DNA of 43,103 nucleotides from JBMNHG01 sp045627705 (GTDB taxonomy: Bacteria > Verrucomicrobiota > Kiritimatiellia > RFP12 > JBMNHG01), in the NCBI GenBank assembly GCA_045627705.1, contig JAZQOE010000125.1, positions 1-43,103 of the forward strand, in the 5' to 3' direction. The position numbers and the translations under genes were made by a program. The notes beneath the pieces were generated by a model that saw only the letters and a program-made list of their open reading frames with translations, was not told the DNA's origin and ran no database searches. Positions 15,218 through 21,672 of the stretch are shown one piece after another. Each line of letters opens with the position of its first letter. The first letter of the stretch is position 1.

Positions 15218-17338
15218 TTATCGGTTCAGTATCTGTTCCCGGACATTGCGCGGCACGACCGCGAATTGGTCCGGTTCCATCGAGTAGCTGGCCCGCCCCC
15301 GCGACAGCGATCTGCTTGCGGAAGCATAGCCAAACAGTTCCGCGAGAGGGACCCGGGCCCGGACGATCTGCATGTCGCCCCGCGTCGTCATCTCCCGCAC
15401 GTTTCCACGGCGGCCGTTGAGGTCGCCCATGATTTCCCCCACATGCTCCGGGGGAGTCACGATGTCCAGAGCCATGATCGGCTCCAGCAGTTCGGCGCCG
15501 GCGGCTTCCGCTCCAGCGCGGAATGCCATCACGGCGGCGTTTCGGAAGGCCACCTCGGTGGCGCTTTCGTCTTCCAGCCCTTCGGCGCGCACGACGCGCA
15601 CCTTGATATCCGTCATCGGGCAGCGGGCCAGCACCCCCGTGACTATGCCATCTTCGATTCCGAGTTCGACCGCATGCGCGAGCTCCTGTGGCAGCTTGCC
15701 GCGCAGCGCTTCGGTTTCGACTTGGCGGCCCTGGCCTCTCGGCAGGGCGGAGACCTCGACGGCCACCTGCGCATAGTTGCGCTTTCCGGCGATCTCGCGG
15801 TCGAAGGTATTCTCCCCGGCGCCCGTCCCGGTAACTGTCTCGACGTATGAGACCATGGGCTTGCCAACCTTGGTTTCGACGTTGAATTCGCGGCGGAGGC
15901 GGTCCACGAGGATCTCGAGGTGGAGCTCGCCCATGCCGGAAAGAATCGTCTGTCCGCTGTCGGCATCCTCGCGCACCTGGCAGGTAGGGTCTTCCGCGGC
16001 GAGTTCGCCGAGCGCCGCCACGAGCTTCTCCTTGTCCGCCCTCGACTTGGCCTCGACCGCCATGAACATGACGGGATCGGGCGCATGAAGGCGCTGGAGG
16101 GCGAGCGCGTGGTTCTCGGCGCAAAGCGTGTCGGCGGTCGTGGCGTCCTTGAAGCCCACGATGGCGCCGATGTCGCCGGATGGAATCGCCTCGACGTCCT
16201 GCTGGGCGTCGGCGCGCAACCGCACGAGACGCATGACGCGCTCGCGGCGGCGCGTGCGGGGATTGTAAACGTTGGCTCCCTTCCTGAGCACGCCGGAATA
16301 GACGCGCACGAAGTAGAGGCGGCCAACGTATGGATCGGTCGCGATCTTGAAGACCAGCGCGCTGAGGGGATCGTCGTCGCTGGGCTTGCGCTCCGTCTCG
16401 CCGCCCTTGAGGTTGTCGCCCTTCACGGGCGGACGGTCGAGCGGCGAGGGAAGATAATCGACAATGGCATCGAGAAGCTGCTGGACGCCCTTGTTCCGGA
16501 GGGAAGTGCCGCAAAGCACCGGGACGGCCTGTCCCGAAAGCGTCGCCTTGCGGATGGCGGACCGGAGCAGATCCGGCGGAAGGTCCGGATTCTCCAGATA
16601 CGCGGCAAGCACTTCCTCGTCGGACTCGGCGACCTGCTCGCAGAGATAGGCGCGGGCCTTCTCGGCCTCCGCGGCCATCTCGGCGGGAATCGGGCGCCGC
16701 TCGATGGCGGCGTTCCCCACCCCTTCGCCATAGACGCAAGCGTTCATCTCGACCAGATCGACCACGCCCTTGAAGTCCTCGGACGCGCCCCACGGGAGCG
16801 TCACGGGAACAGGATTCGCGCCGAGCTTCGAACGCATCTCCCCGACAACGGCGCCAAAGTCCGCGCCCATCCTGTCCATCTTGTTGACGAACGCGATGCG
16901 CGGGACATTGTAGCGGTCGGCCTGGCGCCAGACAGTCTCGGTCTGGGGCTGGACTCCGCCCACGGCGCAGAAGACGCACACCGCTCCGTCGAGCACATAG
17001 AGCGCGCGCTCGACCTCGATGGTGAAGTCCACATGGCCGGGGGTGTCGATGATGTTGACCTGGGTGTCGCGCCAGGAGCAGGTGATCGCGGCGGAAGTGA
17101 TCGTGATGCCGCGCTCGCGCTCCTGCGCCATCCAGTCGGTGATGGTCGTGCCCTCGTCCACATTGCCGAGACGGTGCGTCTGGCCCGCGTGGAAGAGGAT
17201 TCGCTCGGTGGTGGTCGTCTTGCCCGCGTCAATGTGGGCGACGATGCCGATGTTGCGCACATCCGACGGCGCGACGACGCGGACGGAGCCGTCTGCCGGC
17301 TTCGCCTTCTTGCCAATCTTGCTGTCGATCTGCGCCAT
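15218..17338 (-). CDS. fusA: Elongation factor G
   Basis: Ribosomal translocase GTPase, 706 residues. G1 is AHIDAGKT (34-41), the switch region contains RGITI (76-80), G3 is DTPGHVDF (98-105) and G4 is NKMD (152-155). The later domains show GMGELHLEILVDRLRREFNV and, near the C terminus, GRASYSMEPDQFAVVPRNV. The first 25 residues (with KIGKKAKPADGS) are an N-terminal extension relative to many EF-G proteins. It lies between rpsG and rpsJ, the str-operon position. Confidence 0.96.
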   Translation of the reverse strand: MAQIDSKIGKKAKPADGSVRVVAPSDVRNIGIVAHIDAGKTTTTERILFHAGQTHRLGNVDEGTTITDWMAQERERGITITSAAITCSWRDTQVNIIDTPGHVDFTIEVERALYVLDGAVCVFCAVGGVQPQTETVWRQADRYNVPRIAFVNKMDRMGADFGAVVGEMRSKLGANPVPVTLPWGASEDFKGVVDLVEMNACVYGEGVGNAAIERRPIPAEMAAEAEKARAYLCEQVAESDEEVLAAYLENPDLPPDLLRSAIRKATLSGQAVPVLCGTSLRNKGVQQLLDAIVDYLPSPLDRPPVKGDNLKGGETERKPSDDDPLSALVFKIATDPYVGRLYFVRVYSGVLRKGANVYNPRTRRRERVMRLVRLRADAQQDVEAIPSGDIGAIVGFKDATTADTLCAENHALALQRLHAPDPVMFMAVEAKSRADKEKLVAALGELAAEDPTCQVREDADSGQTILSGMGELHLEILVDRLRREFNVETKVGKPMVSYVETVTGTGAGENTFDREIAGKRNYAQVAVEVSALPRGQGRQVETEALRGKLPQELAHAVELGIEDGIVTGVLARCPMTDIKVRVVRAEGLEDESATEVAFRNAAVMAFRAGAEAAGAELLEPIMALDIVTPPEHVGEIMGDLNGRRGNVREMTTRGDMQIVRARVPLAELFGYASASRSLSRGRASYSMEPDQFAVVPRNVREQILNR

Positions 17339-17362
17339 TGCCGATTTCCAGTGAAACGACGA

Positions 17363-17833
17363 TTACCAGGCGTAGTGCGCGAACGCGCGGTTGGCCTGGG
17401 CCATCTTGTGGGTCTCGTCGCGCTTCTTGATCACGTTGCCCTGGTTGTTGTACGCATCGACGAGCTCGAGGGCGACGGCCTTCGGCATGCCGGAACCATG
17501 GCGGCCGGCGGCGTACTGGAGCATCCAGCGGAGGGCGAGGGCCAGCTGGCGGGCGGGACGAATCTCGACCGGCACCTGGTAGGTCGTGCCGCCGACGCGG
17601 CGTGACTTGACCTCCACCTTGGGCTTCATGTTGTTGATTGCGGCGTCGAGGACCTCGATCGGATCCTTGCCGGTCTGCTCGGCCAGCTCGGCGAGCGCGC
17701 CATAGACGATGCGCTGCGCAGTGGTCTTGCGGCCGCACTTCATGACGCCGTTGACAACGCGCTCGACGAGCGCGCTGTTGTACTTGGGATCGGGAGTGAT
17801 CTCCCTCTTCGTAGCATTGCGCCTTCTACCCAT
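17363..17833 (-). CDS. rpsG: 30S ribosomal protein S7
   Basis: Primary 16S-binding protein of the small-subunit head, 156 residues. MGRRRNATKREITPDPKYNS, VVNGVMKCGRKTTAQRIVYG and QVPVEIRPARQLALALRWML are diagnostic; the tail KMAQANRAFAHYAW fits the family. It lies 15 bases after rpsL and 24 bases before fusA. Confidence 0.97.
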   Translation of the reverse strand: MGRRRNATKREITPDPKYNSALVERVVNGVMKCGRKTTAQRIVYGALAELAEQTGKDPIEVLDAAINNMKPKVEVKSRRVGGTTYQVPVEIRPARQLALALRWMLQYAAGRHGSGMPKAVALELVDAYNNQGNVIKKRDETHKMAQANRAFAHYAW

Positions 17834-17848
17834 GATGTCCTCTCGAGA

Positions 17849-18268
17849 TTACTTCTTGGCGTTACCGGCCGCCTTCTTGTCCTTCTTGACGCCGTACTTC
17901 GAACGGCTGACGTTGCGGGCGAGCTTGTTGGTGTTGCTCGGACCGGCTCCGCCAAGGGCGTCCAGCGTACCGCGAACAATGTGGTAGCGGACACCTGGAA
18001 GGTCGGACACACGACCGCCGCGCACGAGCACGACGCTGTGTTCCTGGAGGTTGTGGCCTTCGCCGGGGATGTAGGCCGTGACTTCGTAGCCGCTGGTAAG
18101 GCGCACACGGGCGACCTTGCGCAATGCGGAGTTAGGCTTCTTCGGGGTCTGTGTCTTGACAAGCAGGCAGACGCCGCGGCGCTGGGGGCAGCCCTTCAGC
18201 GCGGGAGACTTGCTCTTGCGCGGCAGGGGCGCACGGCCCTTGCGCACGAGTTGGTTGATTGTAGGCAT
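17849..18268 (-). CDS. rpsL: 30S ribosomal protein S12
   Basis: Decoding-centre protein S12, 139 residues. MPTINQLVRKGRAPLPRKSK is the family start, with GGAAGGA 11 bases upstream of the ATG at 18268; an upstream start was rejected because it lacks family similarity. The TPKKPNSALRKVARVRL loop carries the usual wild-type lysine, so no streptomycin-resistance change is evident there. It is the first gene of the ribosomal train, and its upstream region abuts the inverted repeat of the RAYT unit. No strong promoter can be pinned; a weak TTGCAT-18-TAAATT pair exists at 18303-18332. Confidence 0.97.
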   Translation of the reverse strand: MPTINQLVRKGRAPLPRKSKSPALKGCPQRRGVCLLVKTQTPKKPNSALRKVARVRLTSGYEVTAYIPGEGHNLQEHSVVLVRGGRVSDLPGVRYHIVRGTLDALGGAGPSNTNKLARNVSRSKYGVKKDKKAAGNAKK

Positions 18269-18353
18269 AAAAATACAGTCCTTCCGATTTGCAAAGGATG
18301 GAAATTTACCAAATGCGGTCATGCGAATGCAAGTGGAAAATACGCCTGTTTTT

Positions 18354-18381
18354 GTGTCAAAGGGACATGCAATTTGCAGTT
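18354..18381 (+). repeat. Left inverted repeat of the RAYT-crcB unit
   Basis: A 28-base sequence beginning GTGTCAAAGGGACA and ending GCAATTTGCAGTT. It matches the reverse complement of 19824-19851 at 27 of 28 positions. It contains two short internal palindromes, TGTC-5-GACA and TGCAA-T-TTGCA. It lies 86 bases upstream of rpsL and 33 bases upstream of the RAYT start. Confidence 0.85.
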
Positions 18382-18414
18382 GACATCCGCTCGCGTTTCC
18401 GCCATCATGCCCAC

Positions 18415-19401
18415 ATGCGAAAACGCAGGTTCAAGCTCGACGGCGAAGGATGGTACCATCTCACCAGCAGATGCGTGCTGAAGCAGTTCCTTTTCGGCGA
18501 CATGGACAAGTCCATGTTTGCAAGGATGCTTCGTGCGTGCGCGGAGTTCTGCGGCATCGAGGTCGTCACCTTCTGCGTAATGTCCAACCACATCCACATC
18601 CTGGCCCATGTCCCGCCGAAGCGTGTCGTACCAGAAGACGAGGTGCTGCGAAGGGTCGAGGTGCTCTATGGCACGGAGCGGATGGAGGACATGCGCGAGC
18701 GATGGAAGGCGTGGCGCAGGGACGGCATGGCGCGGCTCGCGGACGAGGAACTCGCGATCCTCAGGAGGCGCATGGGCGACGTCTCGCCTTTCATGCAGAT
18801 TCTAAAGCAACGCTTTTCCGTATGGTACAGGGCCCGCCATGGTAGGCTTCCCGGCACAATCTGGCAAAGCCGCTTCAATTCGACCATTATCGAAGGTAGC
18901 GCGGCCGGGCTGGAAGCCGTCGCGGCTTACATCGACTTGAATCCAGTGCGCGCCGGCATAGTGTCTGACCCAAAAGACTACATGTGGAGCGGCTATGGCG
19001 CGGCGATGCTTGGCGATGTGCGCGCGAGGGGCGGACTGGCAATGATCTTCGGCGAGAATGCCTCCCGCAATGGATTCGCAAAGGTCATCGATCACTATCG
19101 CACCGTCCTATATGCAAAGGGTGCCGCCAATTTCTCGCAGGATGAACTGCGCGAAGTGCTTGAAAGAGGCGGAAGGATTCCCCTCCCCCAATTGATCCGC
19201 TGCAAGGTCCGTTATTTCACCGCGGGTGGCATCATAGGTTCAAAAGAATTTGTTGACGCCCTGTTGCTTGGACGGAAGGACATCTTTGGCGAAAACCGCA
19301 AGTCTTTGGCGCGAAGCCTCGGCAAATGCGATGAATGGGACGGCGTCCGATTGTGTTCGGCACGGCAACTGCGGTTGAACGCTATTACAATCTCCAGCTG
19401 A
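18415..19401 (+). CDS. REP-associated tyrosine transposase (RAYT, Y1_Tnp/IS200-like)
   Basis: HUH-type single-strand DNA transposase of the TnpA-REP group, 328 residues. The metal-binding HUH motif is His59-Ile60-His61 in VMSNHIHILAHV, and the nucleophile is probably Tyr138 in QRFSVWYRARHG. The conserved AYIDLNPVRAG block is at 171-181. A C-terminal region with CKVRYFTAGGIIGSKEFVDA is common in RAYTs of planctomycete/verrucomicrobial type. The start MRKRRFKLDGEGWYHL is chosen by family alignment; the frame is open further upstream but crosses the inverted repeat. There is no clear ribosome-binding site. The gene is full length with no break, so it may be active. It lies inside an inverted repeat with crcB 20 bases downstream. 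Confidence 0.9.
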   Translation: MRKRRFKLDGEGWYHLTSRCVLKQFLFGDMDKSMFARMLRACAEFCGIEVVTFCVMSNHIHILAHVPPKRVVPEDEVLRRVEVLYGTERMEDMRERWKAWRRDGMARLADEELAILRRRMGDVSPFMQILKQRFSVWYRARHGRLPGTIWQSRFNSTIIEGSAAGLEAVAAYIDLNPVRAGIVSDPKDYMWSGYGAAMLGDVRARGGLAMIFGENASRNGFAKVIDHYRTVLYAKGAANFSQDELREVLERGGRIPLPQLIRCKVRYFTAGGIIGSKEFVDALLLGRKDIFGENRKSLARSLGKCDEWDGVRLCSARQLRLNAITISS

Positions 19402-19421
19402 TCTAGCGATCAATCATCCAA

Positions 19422-19793
19422 ATGAACCACATCATTTACGTTGCGCTCGGCAGCGCCATTGGAGGAACCGCACGGTTCCTTCTCTCGACAACTATGACAA
19501 GTCATCAATCTGGAAGATTTCCATTGGCGACTTTTTTCATCAATATCATCGGATCATTCGCAATTGGCGCATTTTCAGGCTTATTGCAGCATTCAAATGC
19601 GAATGTTGAAGCAATACGCTATTTTGCAATTATTGGTCTATGCGGCGGATTCACGACATTCTCGACATTTTCAAACGAATCACTGCAGTTGATTGAAACG
19701 GGGCATATAACCATTGCGGCAACGTATATTCTTTGCTCGATATGTGCCGGAATTGGCGCCGCCTGGTGCGGTCTCGTAGTTGCAAGAGGATAA
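19422..19793 (+). CDS. crcB: Fluoride channel CrcB/FluC
   Basis: Small inner-membrane fluoride exporter that works as a dual-topology dimer, 123 residues with four hydrophobic segments. The family signature is present: GSAIGGTARF (10-19), Asn41 in TFFINIIGSF and GGFTTFSTFSNES (75-87). The gene is visibly AT-richer than its neighbours, suggesting separate ancestry. Only 20 bases separate it from the RAYT, too short for a fluoride riboswitch, and none is visible upstream. No Shine-Dalgarno element is obvious. It lies within the RAYT inverted repeats. Confidence 0.93.
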   Translation: MNHIIYVALGSAIGGTARFLLSTTMTSHQSGRFPLATFFINIIGSFAIGAFSGLLQHSNANVEAIRYFAIIGLCGGFTTFSTFSNESLQLIETGHITIAATYILCSICAGIGAAWCGLVVARG

Positions 19794-19823
19794 AAACCGC
19801 CTGATGTTCAAGGCAAAAACGAG

Positions 19824-19851
19824 AACTGCAAATTGCCTGTCCCTTTGACAC
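19824..19851 (-). repeat. Right inverted repeat of the RAYT-crcB unit
   Basis: A 28-base sequence AACTGCAAATTGCCTGTCCC continuing to TTTGACAC, the reverse complement of the left copy except for one base (C/A). It starts 30 bases after the crcB stop and ends 47 bases before the recJ start. Confidence 0.85.
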
Positions 19852-19883
19852 GAAATCTTGAATTGCATTGATGTTCCGTTGGC

Positions 19884-19889
19884 TATAAA
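19884..19889 (+). promoter_or_regulatory. -10-like element immediately before recJ
   Basis: TATAAA stands 9 bases before the recJ ATG, and there is no Shine-Dalgarno sequence. A TTGCAT lies 15 bases upstream, which is short spacing. If the element is used, the recJ transcript would be leaderless or nearly so. The -35 assignment is weak. Confidence 0.35.
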
Positions 19890-19898
19890 ATCGAATGC

Positions 19899-21668
19899 AT
19901 GAAATCGCAAGGCGCAAGATATGCTTGGCGGGATGTGCCAATCGATAACGAAGCGGTGGGGTTACTTTGCGCCGCAAGCGAACTTGACATCTCGAAACCA
20001 GTCATAAAGTTGCTGGCTTCACGCGGCCTGGCCACGCCCGAATCCGCACGGGAATTCACCCGCCCTTCCCTGCGGCAATTGGGCGACCCGCTTGAATTTC
20101 CAGGAATGCGCGCCGCAGCCGAGCGAATCGCCGCGGCAATCGAGTCACACGATCGCATTGTCGTACATGGAGACTTCGATGCCGATGGAGTCGGCGCCTG
20201 CGCGATTCTCTGCGGCGTGCTTGAAAAACTCGGCGCCGATTGCGGCGCCTTCATCCCCGAACGCCTCTCCGAAGGATATGGCCTGAGCAAGGCCGGTTGG
20301 GAACGCTGCAAGGCCGAGAATCCGACACTGCGCCTGCTTGTGACCGTCGATTGCGGCATCACGAACATCGATGAAGTCGCAATGGTCAAATCCGAAGGCT
20401 TTGACATTATCGTGACCGACCACCATGCGCCCGGCGACGATATCCCGCATGGCTGCACAATCGTCAATCCCCGCCTCGGCGCAACCCCCGGCGCGGACAA
20501 CCTCTGCGGCGCCGGCGTCGCGTTCAAACTCGCCCACGCGCTGGTTAAGCTCGACAAGGAAAAGCGCAATCTCCCCGCCCCTTCCGTTGACCTCCGCGAA
20601 TGGCTCGATACCGTCGCAATCTCCACCATCGCCGACGTCGTCCCGCTTCGCGGCGAAAACCGCGTGCTCGCCGCCGGCGGATTGAACCGCCTGCGCAATT
20701 CCCCTTCCCTAGGTCTGTACTGGCTCATGGACAGCGCGGGGCTCCCAACCGAAGACATCGGCGGCGTGAATGTCGCCTTCCGCCTTTGCCCGCGCATCAA
20801 CGCCGCCGGCCGCGTCGGGTCGGCGCGCGATGCCTTCGATCTGCTCCGCGAGAAGAATCCCGACAAGGCGCGCGAACTCGCGATCCGCCTAAAAGGCCGA
20901 AACGCCGAACGCCAAACCATCGAGTCAGGCGTCGTCGAAGCGGCGCTCGAATATCTCAAGTCTTCAGGCTTCGATCCCAAAAAAGATGGCGCCGTTGTCG
21001 CCGCAGGCGACGCATGGCACCCAGGCGTCATCGGCATAGCCGCGGCACGAATCGCATCGGAATTCGGCTGCCCCGCCGCCATCGTTTCCTTCGACGCTGA
21101 TGGCAACGGACGCGGTTCCTTGCGCGCAGGCGACACCGGCGACTACGACATCCACACCGCCATGCAGGCGTGCGGACGGTACCTCTCGCGCTTCGGCGGC
21201 CACAAGAAAGCCGGCGGGTTCGGAATCCGCCGCGAAGACCTCGAAGACTTCCGCGCCGCCTTCTCCGCCGCCTGCCTCGCACAAAAGGCTACAATGCCTT
21301 CATGCGAACCGGAACTCTGCATCGATCTTTGGCTCGACCCGTCGGAGGCAACGCTCGGCCTCGTAGCCGATCTCGCGGCGCTCGAGCCATTCGGCGAAGG
21401 GAACCGCGAACCAATCTTCGCCATTCAAGGCCTTTCGCTCGTCGCCCCCGCGCGCAGGGTCGGAACCGAAGGACAACACTTGCAGGCATATTTCAAGTGC
21501 GGCGACTTCATGCTCGGCGTAATCGGCTTCAACCAGGGCGAGCGCGTCGCGGAACTCACCGAGCGAAACCAGCGTTTCGACATCGCCGGGACTCTCGGCG
21601 CGAACACCTTCAACGGTTCGACAAACCTCCAGATGTCGATCCGTGATTTCCGCCTGTCGCGGACATGA
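19899..21668 (+). CDS. recJ: Single-stranded-DNA-specific exonuclease RecJ
   Basis: 5'-3' ssDNA exonuclease of recombination and mismatch repair, 589 residues. DHH motifs: GDFDADGVGA (91-100), VDCGI (150-154) and TDHHAPGD with DHH at 174-176. The DHHA1 domain shows CPRINAAGRVGSARDAF and the later GGHKKAGGFGI. The C-terminal OB-fold segment is present, so the protein appears complete. It is followed after four bases by an SNF2-type helicase gene, indicating co-transcription. The N-terminal residues before DVPIDNEAVG are poorly conserved, so the start could shift slightly. Confidence 0.96.
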   Translation: MKSQGARYAWRDVPIDNEAVGLLCAASELDISKPVIKLLASRGLATPESAREFTRPSLRQLGDPLEFPGMRAAAERIAAAIESHDRIVVHGDFDADGVGACAILCGVLEKLGADCGAFIPERLSEGYGLSKAGWERCKAENPTLRLLVTVDCGITNIDEVAMVKSEGFDIIVTDHHAPGDDIPHGCTIVNPRLGATPGADNLCGAGVAFKLAHALVKLDKEKRNLPAPSVDLREWLDTVAISTIADVVPLRGENRVLAAGGLNRLRNSPSLGLYWLMDSAGLPTEDIGGVNVAFRLCPRINAAGRVGSARDAFDLLREKNPDKARELAIRLKGRNAERQTIESGVVEAALEYLKSSGFDPKKDGAVVAAGDAWHPGVIGIAAARIASEFGCPAAIVSFDADGNGRGSLRAGDTGDYDIHTAMQACGRYLSRFGGHKKAGGFGIRREDLEDFRAAFSAACLAQKATMPSCEPELCIDLWLDPSEATLGLVADLAALEPFGEGNREPIFAIQGLSLVAPARRVGTEGQHLQAYFKCGDFMLGVIGFNQGERVAELTERNQRFDIAGTLGANTFNGSTNLQMSIRDFRLSRT

Positions 21669-21672
21669 CCAA

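Larger units (their letters stand above)
18354..19851 (+). mobile_element. Candidate mobile unit: RAYT transposase plus crcB between inverted repeats
   Basis: The interval is bounded by the 28-bp inverted repeats and contains exactly two genes, a Y1-type transposase and a fluoride channel. RAYTs are normally single domesticated genes next to REP hairpins; here the paired ends and the AT-richer passenger gene suggest a unit that moved or formed together. No flanking target duplication was identified. It could instead be two REP-like copies that happen to flank both genes. Confidence 0.5.

Noticed and set aside
18269..18414. Strong rpsL promoter using the TTGACA on the minus strand of the left inverted repeat
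   Set aside because: No acceptable -10 occurs 16-18 bases downstream of that TTGACA; only a TATTTT at 12 bases and a weak alternative pair further on were seen.
19402..19421. Fluoride riboswitch before crcB
   Set aside because: Only 20 bases separate the RAYT stop from the crcB start and no crcB-motif structure is visible.
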